Counted from the first letter of the stretch, positions 25,908-34,946 are shown. The stretch: DNA of 45,436 nucleotides from an uncultured Elusimicrobia bacterium (GCA_903917735.1 CAIXBR010000034.1:1-45436), one strand, 5' to 3'. Numbers and translations: made by a program. The notes: generated by a model from the sequence alone, not told the origin.

Positions 25908-25944
25908 TGAAACATTTCAGCGGTTGGTGTGTCAGATAGAGTGA
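25908..25944 (+). promoter_or_regulatory. ECF-type promoter, copy B
   Basis: TGAAACATTT (25908-25917), 11 bases, then GTGTCAGAT (25929-25937) and AGAGTGA. It matches copy A block for block. It begins eight bases after the sigma factor stop and reads into the DUF4097 gene. Confidence 0.75.
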
Positions 25945-25991
25945 GGGGACGGCAAAGCCGCCCCGGTTAAAAAGGAAAAAGAGAAAAAAAT

Positions 25992-26903
25992 ATGATCAAG
26001 AAACTTATAGAATTATCGTTCCTGACCGCGCTGATAGTGGGAATCATCCTGTTGGTCAACAAGACCGGCTCCATCAGCCCGGAAACGCTGACGGTGCTGA
26101 AATACCTGGGGCTGGGCGCGCTCGGCCTGATGGCCCTGGGCATAGTGGCCGGCACCATACTGGGCCTGACCGCCATAATAATGGGGATCTCCTTCGTTAA
26201 GAGCGCGGCGGGCTTCAGCTCCCGCGACGACAGGGCGCACGGCGCCGGCGGCTTTATAGGAGAGGCCGTAGGCGGCGCCATAAAGGGCGCCCTGAGCGGC
26301 CTGGGCGAGCTGAAGAGCCTCTCCTCCCGGCATGTGGAGATAGCGCTGGAGAACTACCCGTACGATTCCTTCAGGATAAAGGCCCTGAGCGGGGACCTGG
26401 TCCTTACGGGGCACGACGGGCCCGGCGCCAGGGCGGAGATAGAGATCTTCGAGAAAGCGGAAGGCGACACCGAGGCCGTGTTCGAGAACGGCGAGATAAA
26501 ACTTATGACCAAGAGCGGCAAGAAGAGCGTGATAGGCTCGGCCAAGGTGTTTCTGCCGGCCAAGCTCACCAGCCTGACCGCCGAAAGCATAAACGGCGAT
26601 GTGACCATAAGCGACTTCGCCACCGGCGGGGCCTCGGCCTTTAAAGGCGTAAACGGCGATATCTCCCTCACCGGGTTCAAGAACTCCGCCGAGGTTTCCG
26701 TGAAGACGGTGAGCGGCGACGTTGAGATAAAGGAATCCCAGTTCAACTCGCTCAAAACCCAGAGCGTCAGCGGCGATGTGAGGATAAAAGACTCGGCCGC
26801 CGAGACCGCGGTGATGAAGACGGTGAGCGGCGACATAGATTATTCCGGCAGCGACATAAAGAACCCGACCGTGAAGACCGTAAGCGGCGAAGTAAAGAAA
26901 TAA
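25992..26903 (+). CDS. Membrane-anchored DUF4097 beta-repeat protein
   Basis: The protein has 303 aa. Two hydrophobic helices (FLTALIVGIILLV and GLMALGIVAGTILGLTAIIM) are followed by a Gly/Ala stretch. About 190 residues of right-handed beta-repeat then carry recurring SGD or NGD turns: LSGDLVLTG, INGDVTISD, VNGDISLTG, VSGDVEIKE, VSGDVRIKD, VSGDIDYSG, VSGEVKK. This is the DUF4097/DUF4098 adhesin-like family, often near ECF sigma factors and putative anti-sigma proteins. Here its own ECF-type promoter makes it a target, and perhaps the membrane sensor, of the upstream sigma factor (inference). A 12-bp terminator follows. Confidence 0.88.
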   Translation: MIKKLIELSFLTALIVGIILLVNKTGSISPETLTVLKYLGLGALGLMALGIVAGTILGLTAIIMGISFVKSAAGFSSRDDRAHGAGGFIGEAVGGAIKGALSGLGELKSLSSRHVEIALENYPYDSFRIKALSGDLVLTGHDGPGARAEIEIFEKAEGDTEAVFENGEIKLMTKSGKKSVIGSAKVFLPAKLTSLTAESINGDVTISDFATGGASAFKGVNGDISLTGFKNSAEVSVKTVSGDVEIKESQFNSLKTQSVSGDVRIKDSAAETAVMKTVSGDIDYSGSDIKNPTVKTVSGEVKK

Positions 26904-26918
26904 CCGCAGCCCATAAAT

Positions 26919-26956
26919 ACGGCGCCCCGGCCTAAAACTCCGGGGCGCCGTGTTTT
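26919..26956 (+). terminator. Strong rho-independent terminator of the DUF4097 gene
   Basis: A 12-bp perfect stem (26919-26930 with 26940-26951) with a 9-nt loop is followed by GTTTT. Confidence 0.9.
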
Positions 26957-26998
26957 CAGCGGGGAAGCGCCTGCTGGTTATTGTGTACAATAAAAAAA

Positions 26999-28621
26999 AT
27001 GAGGCCGCGAACAGATCCCGTCATCAAAACTCTCTTGTACGTCCTGGAACTTCCCGGAAGCAAGGCCGGGCTGAGCATTTCGGACGCGCGCGGCGGCCCC
27101 GCGGCAGGGCGCTTCGCAGTAAAGCCCGGCCCCATCATGAGGAAGTTCCTCTCCTACCAAGGGCCGGTCAGGATACTGGACCTGGGATCCACCGCCGGAT
27201 GTTTACAGGAGGTCCTGGAGGCCAACGCCCCTGCCCGTGCGAAGGTCTATTACTACAGTCTAGACGCCCGCAGCACGGCGCCCCGGGCCGCAGGTATGAC
27301 CCCCGCCTTGCGCCTGGTCCGTGACCTGAGGTCCGGTTTGCCGTTCCGCGACGGCGCTTTCGACTTTGTTTTTTCTTCCGAAGAAGCGGCGCGGCATTTA
27401 AATATACGGGAGAGTGAAAAGTTATTTAAAGAGATGAGCAGAGTTCTCAAAACAGGCGGGGTATTTGTTTACTCAACGGCCGGCCTGTCCGGCGCCCGGA
27501 CAAGGTCCCTGAGGAAGAATGATCTCTTTTTGATGAAAACCTATGGTGGACAGGACCAATATAATGCCTTAAGGCCGCGCAACGAACCCGTCAATATCAA
27601 AATAGAAAAGTCTTACCAGAAAGAGCTCTTCGAGGCGGTCAGGGCGCGCTGCTGCCCGTGGCCCGTCGGCCAAAAACTGCTCTTTATCTCCAAAGGAAAA
27701 GCTAACCTGGCGGACGAGGTTAAAACCCTGTTCCCCGGAGAGGAGGCCTCTCCGTTGGGCCACCGGGGAAATTCCGTTTTATTCGCGACCAGCAGGGAGA
27801 TCATAAAATACCTGCCCAAATCCGCCCTGGAAAAATATCTTGAGGTGTACGGGCTCCTGAACGGGCGGGCCGGGATAAACTTGCCGGAAATAATCGGCAT
27901 ATCCGAATCCGAAGTCTCCGAGCATTACCTGGTGAGGATGAAAAAGGTGGATGGAACCCCCTTAACGGACGCCTGGGAAGGATTAACTGAAAAAGAAAGG
28001 GTAGCCGTAGTCTGTGGCCTGGCCGCCGCCTTAAAGCGGGTCCACTCCGTACATTTTAAACCTGGCGCCATCCCCCGGCATTTCAGGCAGTTAGAAGGGT
28101 GCGCCGGTTGGAAAGAGGAGATCTTCGCGGCCTGCCTGGCCGAGCTGGACCACTGCAAAGAGAAACATATCGTAGGAGAGAGCTTGCGCTCCGCTTTTCT
28201 TTCGCTCTTAAAACAGAGCATCAACAAGGTAGCGCCCGCCGGATACGTGCTGCTCCACCGCGACATGAATTTCAATAATATCATGGTGGGCAGGGGTAAT
28301 AAACTGACGCTCCTGTTCGACTTTGAAACGTGCACTGCCGGGGACAAATACCTTGACCTGGTAGTGACCGGGCTTTTCTTTGAAGAAAAATACCGGAAGG
28401 TCCTTTTCAGCGCATACGGGGTTCCCGGGAATTTCGACAAGATCTCCGCGGCGTACAGGCTGATAGCCATCCTGTGCTTCTTAAGGACGAAAGTGATAGA
28501 AAAAGGCAAAGAGAAAGAGGTCCTGGAGTTCATAAGGACGGGCCGTTCGCGCGCGGTCAGCCCCGCAGCGTGGACCGTGCCGCAGGGTGGCCGCCGGCCT
28601 CCCGGACACCTTCAGGGTTGA
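26999..28621 (+). CDS. SAM methyltransferase fused to an aminoglycoside-phosphotransferase-like kinase
   Basis: The protein has 540 aa from ATG 26999. The N-terminal domain (~50-230) is a class I methyltransferase: VRILDLGSTAGCL binds SAM, FDFVFSSEEAARHL and MSRVLKTGGVFVYST follow. The C-terminal domain (~250-520) is an APH/choline-kinase-type fold: IIKYLPKSALEKY, catalytic YVLLHRDMNFNNIMV and metal-binding LLFDFETC. The family phosphorylates small hydroxyl compounds, sugars or lipids. Substrate is unknown. A TACAAT box lies only seven bases before the ATG with no Shine-Dalgarno, so the mRNA may be leaderless. The surface-glycan genes from 29748 are a possible context. Confidence 0.83.
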   Translation: MRPRTDPVIKTLLYVLELPGSKAGLSISDARGGPAAGRFAVKPGPIMRKFLSYQGPVRILDLGSTAGCLQEVLEANAPARAKVYYYSLDARSTAPRAAGMTPALRLVRDLRSGLPFRDGAFDFVFSSEEAARHLNIRESEKLFKEMSRVLKTGGVFVYSTAGLSGARTRSLRKNDLFLMKTYGGQDQYNALRPRNEPVNIKIEKSYQKELFEAVRARCCPWPVGQKLLFISKGKANLADEVKTLFPGEEASPLGHRGNSVLFATSREIIKYLPKSALEKYLEVYGLLNGRAGINLPEIIGISESEVSEHYLVRMKKVDGTPLTDAWEGLTEKERVAVVCGLAAALKRVHSVHFKPGAIPRHFRQLEGCAGWKEEIFAACLAELDHCKEKHIVGESLRSAFLSLLKQSINKVAPAGYVLLHRDMNFNNIMVGRGNKLTLLFDFETCTAGDKYLDLVVTGLFFEEKYRKVLFSAYGVPGNFDKISAAYRLIAILCFLRTKVIEKGKEKEVLEFIRTGRSRAVSPAAWTVPQGGRRPPGHLQG

Positions 28622-28674
28622 CTTTCGGCCGATCAGGAGCTACAACATAGCTAGACCCGTTCGCCCGGGGATTC

Positions 28675-29730
28675 ATGGTACGTAAAATGGACAAGATCTT
28701 ACTGGCCGCTTTACTCCTGCTGGCTGCGCCGTTCGCCGCCAAGGCCGGGAGCAAAGCCATATACGGCGACGACGACAGGAAAGAGTATTTCGAAGTCCCT
28801 AAAGAAAGGCGGGCCCAGGCCGACGCCGTGGTCTCCCTCTGGGACTCGTCGAAAGTATTTCCTGACCATGCAGGGCACTTCCTGCTGTCAGTCCACCCGT
28901 TCTCGGACAAGGTCTTCGACCGGGGCGGCGGCAAGCTTTGCGCCTCCGAGCCGTTCCGCAACCAGCCCATAGGGGCCGAGTGCTCGGGCACTCTTGTAGG
29001 AGAAGACCTGGTAATGACCGCCGGGCACTGCATAAGCACCCAGCACGATTGCGACGATATGATAGTGGTCTTCGATTTCAATATAAAAAGTCCCGGCGGA
29101 ATAGCCCCGGCCACAGTTCCGGCCTCCTCCGTATATTTCTGCAAGTCCATAGTGAGCAGCAAGCTGGAGTCCGCCAAATACGGGAAGCTGCCCCCAGCCG
29201 ACGCTGTCCAGAAAGGGATAGTAAAGGACCTGGACTACGCGATAATAAGGCTGGACAGGAAAGTGACCGGCCGCAAACCCCTGCCCATCGACCGCAAAGG
29301 CGGCCTGGAGACCGGCTCCCCCATTTTTACGATAGGGCACCCGGTAGGGCTGCCGGCGAAAATCACCGAAGCGGCTTCAGTACTGAACATCCGCCCGGAA
29401 GACCCTTATTTTGAGGCGAACCTGGACACCTACGGCGGAAATTCCGGCAGCGGAGTGTTCAACGCTAAAACCGGGCTTTTGGTGGGGATACTGGCGCGCG
29501 GGCGCGATGATTTCAAAAAAACCCCCGAAGGCTGTTACGCCTCCGAGGTCTTCGAGCAGAACCCGAAAGACGGCGGCGAGGCGGTAACCAAGATAGCTCT
29601 GGTCGCCGGCTTCATCCCAGAGCTAGAAGAGAGGAAGGACGCCGTGAAGGAACCGGTGGCTGTGGACGGCAGCGCAATAAAGGCGGAGACCCCGGCGGGC
29701 AGTACCTGGGAGAAGCTGACCGGCAGGTAG
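28675..29730 (+). CDS. Secreted trypsin-like serine protease (paralogue 1)
   Basis: The protein has 351 aa with a signal peptide (MDKILLAALLLLAAPFAAKA). A short pro-region includes AIYGDDDRKEYFEVP. A chymotrypsin-fold domain follows with His118 in TAGHC, Asp187 in KDLDYAIIRL and Ser257 in GGNSGSGVF, a complete triad. Cysteines are placed for disulfides. It shares the pro-region and fold with 41045-42046 (IYGxDxR...P; LDRKVxGxKPLxIDR), so the two are paralogues. It probably acts in the periplasm or outside. Its substrate is unknown. GGGGA sits close before the first ATG. The second ATG (28687) is also possible. Confidence 0.88.
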   Translation: MVRKMDKILLAALLLLAAPFAAKAGSKAIYGDDDRKEYFEVPKERRAQADAVVSLWDSSKVFPDHAGHFLLSVHPFSDKVFDRGGGKLCASEPFRNQPIGAECSGTLVGEDLVMTAGHCISTQHDCDDMIVVFDFNIKSPGGIAPATVPASSVYFCKSIVSSKLESAKYGKLPPADAVQKGIVKDLDYAIIRLDRKVTGRKPLPIDRKGGLETGSPIFTIGHPVGLPAKITEAASVLNIRPEDPYFEANLDTYGGNSGSGVFNAKTGLLVGILARGRDDFKKTPEGCYASEVFEQNPKDGGEAVTKIALVAGFIPELEERKDAVKEPVAVDGSAIKAETPAGSTWEKLTGR

Positions 29731-29747
29731 CAAGGAAAAGCGGACTT

Positions 29748-30515
29748 ATGAAAAGCGGGCTTGTATACCTCATCACGATGGCCGGCAGAGGCCTGCGGTT
29801 CGGTACCGCCGGCTACGAACTTCCCAAATACATGATAGAGGCGTCCGGCGCCACCCTTTTCGAACATTCGCTGGGTTCCCTGCCGCTTTCGGCCGCGGAC
29901 AGGATAGTTTTCGTCGCGCTGAAAGAGCACCAGGAAAAATACGCCCTGAAGACTTTTATAGCCTCAAAGCTTGAAAAACTTTGCGGCGGCGCGGCGCCGG
30001 AAATGAAGATCCTGCTGCTTGAAAAGCCGACCGGCGGCCAAGCGCAGACGGCGCTGGCGGCGCAAAGCCTGGTACCGGACGGTTGCGAGCTCGCCATTTA
30101 CAATATAGACACGCGCTTCAGCTCCGCCACGCTAGCACGGCGGCTTGCCGACCCCGCTTTGAAGAAGGACGGCGTGATAGGGGCGTTCAAATTGACCGGG
30201 GTCGACCCGAAATGGAGCTTCGCGCTTACCGCCGCGGACGACACGGTGCTCAGGACCGCTGAAAAGGAACAGATCTCCGACAACGCGCTCACCGGCTTCT
30301 ACCATTTCACCTCCGCCCGGGATTTTTTCAGGGTAGCAGAAGCCGCCGTTAAAAACAATCTTACCGAGCGCGGGGAATTCTATGTCGCCCCGCTTTACAA
30401 CCAGTTAATAAGGGAGGGGCGCAGCTTCGTGCTGGATACGGCCGAAAGCCTGCTGCCGCTGGGCACCCCGGAGGACCTGCGAAGTTATGTCCTGGACGCA
30501 AAACCTGACGCCTGA
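29748..30515 (+). CDS. Sugar nucleotidyltransferase-like protein
   Basis: The protein has 255 aa. The N-terminal YLITMAGRGLRFGTAGYELP, KYMIEASG resembles the GxGxRxG...PK nucleotide loop of NTP transferases. NIDTRFSS takes the place of the usual second metal-binding Asp. NALTGFYHF and LPLGTPEDLRSY are like those of sugar-1-phosphate nucleotidyltransferases that take part in capsule or LPS precursor synthesis. It is the first of three overlapping genes with a glycosyltransferase and a membrane protein, so it probably activates a sugar for them. It overlaps the GT2 gene by 29 bp. Confidence 0.8.
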   Translation: MKSGLVYLITMAGRGLRFGTAGYELPKYMIEASGATLFEHSLGSLPLSAADRIVFVALKEHQEKYALKTFIASKLEKLCGGAAPEMKILLLEKPTGGQAQTALAAQSLVPDGCELAIYNIDTRFSSATLARRLADPALKKDGVIGAFKLTGVDPKWSFALTAADDTVLRTAEKEQISDNALTGFYHFTSARDFFRVAEAAVKNNLTERGEFYVAPLYNQLIREGRSFVLDTAESLLPLGTPEDLRSYVLDAKPDA

Positions 30516-31242
30516 GAAGGACGGAATTTTCTGTTCACTTATCGTTCCCTGCTACAACGAAGAGAGGAATCTGGCCCCATTCGCGGGCGCTTTTTCCGCC
30601 GCCCTTAAAAATACTGACATCGAGGTAATCCTGGTCAATAACGGCTCCACCGACGGTTCGGCGGCTGTCCTGGGCTCTTTGCTGAGGGAGTATCCCTTTC
30701 TGCGGAGCGTGGCCGTGCCGGTGAACAGGGGCTACGGCCACGGCATACTTGAGGGCCTGAAGGCGGCGCGGGGGACGGTGCTGGGCTGGGCGCACGGGGA
30801 CCTGCAATATTCGCCCGGGGACCTGGCCGCGGCCGCCGAAGAGTTAAGGCCGCTGCGGCATGAAAAGTTCTTTTATAAGGGTCTAAGGCGCGGCCGCCCG
30901 GTGGCGGACCGTATTTTCACCTCCGGCATGGCGTTCTTCGAAAGCGCGCTTCTGGGCCTGCGTTTGAGTGATATAAACGCCCAGCCGACATTTTTCCACC
31001 GGTCGCTGACAGCGACCTTCGCGGTTCCACCCGAGGATTTTTCGCTGGACCTTTACGCCTACGCCTGCGCGGTCAAGAACGGCTTCAAGGTCCGGCGTGG
31101 GAGCATAACGCTCAAGGAAAGGGCAGCCGGGACTTCAAGTTGGAACAGGGGGCTCGGCGACAGGGTCAAACTTATTAAACGAACCATCGCCGCCAGCCTG
31201 ACCATCAGGAAAGAGCTTGCCCGGCCCGGGCGGCAGCAATGA
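30487..31242 (+). CDS. Family 2 glycosyltransferase
   Basis: The protein has 251 aa with a GT-A fold. CSLIVPCYNEERNLAPFAGA opens the nucleotide-sugar domain. VILVNNGSTDGS and GWAHGDLQYSP contain the conserved Asp residues (GDLQ taking the DxD-like position, as in dolichol-phosphate mannosyltransferase-type enzymes). There is no membrane helix. It probably transfers a sugar to a lipid carrier, the product then being used by the next, GT-C-like protein. Start has GGAGG ten bases upstream inside the previous gene. Its stop overlaps the next start (ATGA). Confidence 0.87.
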   Translation: MSWTQNLTPEKDGIFCSLIVPCYNEERNLAPFAGAFSAALKNTDIEVILVNNGSTDGSAAVLGSLLREYPFLRSVAVPVNRGYGHGILEGLKAARGTVLGWAHGDLQYSPGDLAAAAEELRPLRHEKFFYKGLRRGRPVADRIFTSGMAFFESALLGLRLSDINAQPTFFHRSLTATFAVPPEDFSLDLYAYACAVKNGFKVRRGSITLKERAAGTSSWNRGLGDRVKLIKRTIAASLTIRKELARPGRQQ

Positions 31243-33173
31243 TGCTTCAATATACCGTGTATTCAGGTGTCCTCCTCGCCTGGGCAGGCTGCCTGTGGAT
31301 GCTAGCTGAAAACCTGCCGCGTTTCCCCGGGCGGGAACAAGGCGCCTGGAAGACCGCGCTGGTTTTCGCGGCTTTTTCGGCCGCCGCGCTCTATCTGGCC
31401 TCGGCCCTGCCGGTGCGCTCAGGCTACGATAACGACCATGATTTCATGTGCCTGGGCTCGAGGTTTTTCAACCTCAACCTCTCCCAACTGCTGTCTTTTA
31501 AGGAAATTTCCCCGCTTTTTACCGATGCGGTCTCCGACCTGCTGACCGGGCGCTCGCTTGCCGGGATCCTGTGGAAGAACAGGCTTCTCCTGCCGGCGGC
31601 GGCGTTCCTCCTTTATGCCGGCCTCCGGCGCTTCGGCCTCGGGAAACCGGCGGCGGGGCTAGCCTGCGTTTTTTTCGGCTTTAATTTCCTGGCGCTGCTG
31701 AACGCGAACTCTTTCGCCACCACCCTGGCGAACGTCTTTATTCTTTTCATGTCGCTGTTCGCCGCCGCAGAAGTTTACGCGGCCGCGGAGGTTGGGATAA
31801 AAGAGCTGCTTTGGGTTTTCAGCTCCATGCTGCTGGTCCTGAGCGCGCGCTACGAATTCCTGCCGGCGGTCGCCCTGATATTCGCCGCCGTCATGGCCCG
31901 CGCCGCAAGGCGCGGGACTTTAAAATTCAGCGCCGCCGGCCTAAGCGTGTCTGCGGCGGCACTTTTACTGCTCGGGGTATGCGCTTTTTATATTAAATCG
32001 GTGTCCCCTTCTGGGCAGCTGAACGGAGCTTTTGAGCCTTTCCACAACCTGGCGGGCAACCTCTGGACGAGGAACCTGGGAGTTATTGCCGGCGGCCATC
32101 GCTACGCGGTTCTTCTGCTCGTCTGCTCCATCGCGGCTCTCGCTACTGCCGGGGCGGTGATCGGCAGGGGAAAATTAGCGGTGAAGGCGGCGTTCACTGT
32201 GCTGGCGCTCTGGGCGGGCTATTTTTCGTGCATCTACAAACCGATGGACCTCTACCCGCTGCATTTCATGCGGCACCAGCTGTATTTTTTCGCGCCGTTC
32301 GTTTTCCTTCTCGCGCTTGCCCTGGACGCCGCCGGGGATATTCCCCTGGTTCTTAATTCCGGCAAAAGATTAAAATACGGCCTTGCGCTTCTAGCCGCAC
32401 TGTTTTACGCCTATCTGAACGCCAAAGCAGTCCTCAGCTTCAACGGGGAGCGGAGAACTAACGATATTGAACTTGAATTCCTTATGAAGGCGCAGGGCGG
32501 GTGGAGCAATGACTGCGCCGTGGTTTACCCGGTCCTTGACGCCAGATACAACCTGCTGGAAAAATATTTTTCACTGCGGCGGGAGAGCGGTCAGGCTACG
32601 GGCTGCCTGCTCAGATACGTCTCGCCGGCGCAGGCCGTCTTTAAAGAAGCCCCTGCCGATATGTTCAAATACGGCCCCCTGAAAGCCGGGGAAAGCTCCG
32701 CCGCCTGGAAAGCCCTCACCTTCACCCACGCTTTTTATACCGCCCGGCCCGGCATAGAGAACAGGTCGCCGTTCCCGTTGACCATAGGTTTTTTCACTAT
32801 GACCGGCAAAGATGACAGATCGCTCCTGGAATATATGAAAGCTTCCTGCGCGTTCAAGTCCGGTGATTACCGGGCAGCCTCTGAAGAATTTGAAAAGGCA
32901 GTGAAGGACACGCCTGCCTGCGCCGCCTGCGGCTATTACGCCGGCCTTTCCAGGCTGCTTGCCGGGCGCAGCGCCGCCGGGGAGCTGGCTGCCCTTAAGA
33001 AACTTTCAGCCGGTCTGAGGCCTGAATATTATGAGCTGGCCGTTTCCGCGGCGGCCGGGGATTATAAGGGTGCGGCCGATGCCGCCCTGAAGCTGAACTG
33101 CGTACAAGTGGAAGATCCGTTCTTTCCTCTTTCAGGGTTAGCACACAACCTGCTTAGGAACCGAAAACAATAA
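31239..33173 (+). CDS. GT-C-like integral membrane protein with C-terminal TPR-like region
   Basis: The protein has 644 aa. About 11-12 membrane helices span residues 5-400. The first loop carries SGYDNDHDF, an acidic motif placed like the catalytic Asp of GT-C glycosyltransferases. The C-terminal ~240 residues are soluble and end in helical TPR-like repeats (LEYMKASCAFKSGDYRAASE, EFEKAV). Coupling by ATGA to a GT2 and a nucleotidyltransferase makes a lipid-linked-sugar-using transferase the best guess. I did not recognise a named family. Unusually it combines a membrane transferase with TPRs, suggesting protein partners. Confidence 0.72.
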   Translation: MMLQYTVYSGVLLAWAGCLWMLAENLPRFPGREQGAWKTALVFAAFSAAALYLASALPVRSGYDNDHDFMCLGSRFFNLNLSQLLSFKEISPLFTDAVSDLLTGRSLAGILWKNRLLLPAAAFLLYAGLRRFGLGKPAAGLACVFFGFNFLALLNANSFATTLANVFILFMSLFAAAEVYAAAEVGIKELLWVFSSMLLVLSARYEFLPAVALIFAAVMARAARRGTLKFSAAGLSVSAAALLLLGVCAFYIKSVSPSGQLNGAFEPFHNLAGNLWTRNLGVIAGGHRYAVLLLVCSIAALATAGAVIGRGKLAVKAAFTVLALWAGYFSCIYKPMDLYPLHFMRHQLYFFAPFVFLLALALDAAGDIPLVLNSGKRLKYGLALLAALFYAYLNAKAVLSFNGERRTNDIELEFLMKAQGGWSNDCAVVYPVLDARYNLLEKYFSLRRESGQATGCLLRYVSPAQAVFKEAPADMFKYGPLKAGESSAAWKALTFTHAFYTARPGIENRSPFPLTIGFFTMTGKDDRSLLEYMKASCAFKSGDYRAASEEFEKAVKDTPACAACGYYAGLSRLLAGRSAAGELAALKKLSAGLRPEYYELAVSAAAGDYKGAADAALKLNCVQVEDPFFPLSGLAHNLLRNRKQ

Positions 33174-33216
33174 ATGGCGCCGCTGTCCGGCCCGGCTGAA
33201 GGGACTTTCCCGGCCG

Positions 33217-34632
33217 CTAGCTTTCCTTGCGGGCCCGGTCAGTCTTGCGAAGCCAGATGGGGTAAAAATACCTGTCGTCCCTGCGGTTGCCCATGGCCAG
33301 GCGGCAGGCTTTTTCAAGAAGCTCTTTTATCCGTCCGCCGCACCTGCCGGGCTTGAGTTTTTCCCCGGCCTCCAGGAAACAGGTTATCTCCCGGTCTATC
33401 TTTCTGTAGTCGCTCTCCATCCCTTTATTATCCCCCAGCGCTCCCAAGGCAAGGGCCCGGTTTATCAGGGCCCAAGGATGCTCCGGGTTTTTTTCAAGCA
33501 CGCGGGCCAGGTCTTCCAGCGCTTCACGTTTGCGGCCGGAAAGCCTTAACACCTCCCCCTTCCACACCAGGGCTTCCAGGTCGGTTGGGAAAAGCTTTAC
33601 GGCCTTTTCAAGGTCGGCAAGGGCTTCTTCCAGCCTGCCCAGCCCGGCGTAGGCCGCCCCCCGCCAGCAGAAGGCGACGTCGTCGCCCAGCCGGGCGCCT
33701 TCGCTGAGATATTCCGCCGCGTCCTTGTACGCGCCGGTAAAAAGAAGCATCTGCCCTTTCCAGGCGTTAAGCCCCGGCAGCTGGCTGAAATGGGCTTCTT
33801 TCAGCGCCTTGTCCAGGCAGGCTAAACCTTCGGCCCGCCGCCCCGAACAGATGTATACCTCCGCCATCCTTCCCAGCGATTGTATCCTGGAGACCGGGGA
33901 AACCGCGCTTTTCCTGAAGGCTTCCAGGGCGGCAGGGAAAAGCCCCGAGAGGAGAGCTGCCCAGCCCTCGGGGAAATGCATCCAGCTGTAGCGGTCCGCC
34001 CGGAGCGCCGGCATTTTTTTGAACGCCAGCAGCGCCTGACGGTACCTGCGCATGTAAAAGAGAAGGGCGCCCCTGAAGAAGGTCCGGTAATGTTCATGCT
34101 GTTCCGGAATTTCAGCTTTCTCCAGCGCAGAAAGGCGGCCGTCTAAAAAGCCGGGCGGGGCTTGCGTGGAGCGGTCGCCCCAGGGGTTCCAGAGCCGTGA
34201 AAGCACCGGCTCGCTGCCCGGGGCATCCAGTATCTTTTCAGCCGTAGCAAAAGCTTCTCCGTACCTGTCCAGAGTACACAGCGCTATATAGGAATTCACA
34301 AGGTCTGCCTTGCCGGCAACCTTGAGAAACCCGGAGAAAGCCTGCCGCATCTTGCGGTAATCTCCTATTCGCTTGTAATACATGGCCAGGTGGTAATAAT
34401 GGGCCGGGCAGGCGTTTTTAAACTTGAACAGCCTGGCGTAGATATTTTCGGCGGCGCCGGGCGCCGGGAGGCAGGCGAGGGCTTTTTCCAGGAGCGAGGC
34501 TAAAACGCGGTTCTCCGGAGCCTTAAGGGCCGCGGCAAAGGCCAGGTTCACCGCCGCGCCGTGTCGGCCGCGGTCAAGCAGGCCGTTTACGGCCCGTGAA
34601 AGGTTTGAAAGCGCATCTTCTTTTGTCTTCAT
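33217..34632 (-). CDS. TPR-repeat protein of unknown function
   Basis: The protein has 471 aa, nearly all helical. TPR units are recognisable, especially at 325-430: LGDDVAFCWRGAAYAGLGRL, EEALADLEKAVKLFPTDLEA and LVWKGEVLRLSGRKREALED. There is no signal peptide, so it is a cytoplasmic scaffold. A middle segment (NPWGDRSTQAPPGFLDGRLS) is not TPR and may be a distinguishing feature. GAGG lies seven bases before ATG. It is convergent with the GT-C-like gene, 43 bp apart, whose product also ends in TPR-like repeats. Confidence 0.82.
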   Translation of the reverse strand: MKTKEDALSNLSRAVNGLLDRGRHGAAVNLAFAAALKAPENRVLASLLEKALACLPAPGAAENIYARLFKFKNACPAHYYHLAMYYKRIGDYRKMRQAFSGFLKVAGKADLVNSYIALCTLDRYGEAFATAEKILDAPGSEPVLSRLWNPWGDRSTQAPPGFLDGRLSALEKAEIPEQHEHYRTFFRGALLFYMRRYRQALLAFKKMPALRADRYSWMHFPEGWAALLSGLFPAALEAFRKSAVSPVSRIQSLGRMAEVYICSGRRAEGLACLDKALKEAHFSQLPGLNAWKGQMLLFTGAYKDAAEYLSEGARLGDDVAFCWRGAAYAGLGRLEEALADLEKAVKLFPTDLEALVWKGEVLRLSGRKREALEDLARVLEKNPEHPWALINRALALGALGDNKGMESDYRKIDREITCFLEAGEKLKPGRCGGRIKELLEKACRLAMGNRRDDRYFYPIWLRKTDRARKES

Positions 34633-34680
34633 CAGGAAGCCTCAACTCTGTAGGGAACCTAAGAGCGATTATCGCCTTAT

Positions 34681-34800
34681 TTTCCCGGGAAAATGCTCCT
34701 TTTCCCTTATAATAACAAAAAGCGCGACCTTTTCCTGAATTTTGAGTAGTTCCCCCGCGCCCGGCAGTTTCCGGGTGTGCGGCACTGCAAAGATAACCTG
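34681..34800 (+). mobile_element. IS91-like element end, diverged solo copy 3
   Basis: TTTTCCCTTATAATAACAAAA, then CCTTTTCCTGAATTTTG, then a C-run and hairpin GCGCCCGG-CAGTTT-CCGGGTGTGC (34757-34780). The order matches copies at 6722 and 19735. Two G-T pairs keep the stem despite base changes. TATAAT is at 34708-34713, though the -35 is poor here. No transposase is nearby. It lies ~235 bp before the next plus-strand gene. The remaining intergenic sequence (34800-34940) shows nothing else. Confidence 0.5.
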
Positions 34801-34946
34801 CCAAAAACCTTCCCCACACGCTGGACTGAAGCAAGAAAACACGCTGAGGCCAGAATCGCTGACTATTTTGCTCTCCAGCAGCAGTGAACTTTTTTTCGGG
34901 ATCTGGCACTAACAGGGCGTAGTGATAGCGGGCCCGGAGGAAGGAT

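Noticed and set aside
26013..26990. 325-codon minus-strand frame opposite the DUF4097 gene
   Set aside because: Tyr/His/Gly-rich composition is the mirror of the real gene's codons. No start signal and no domain.
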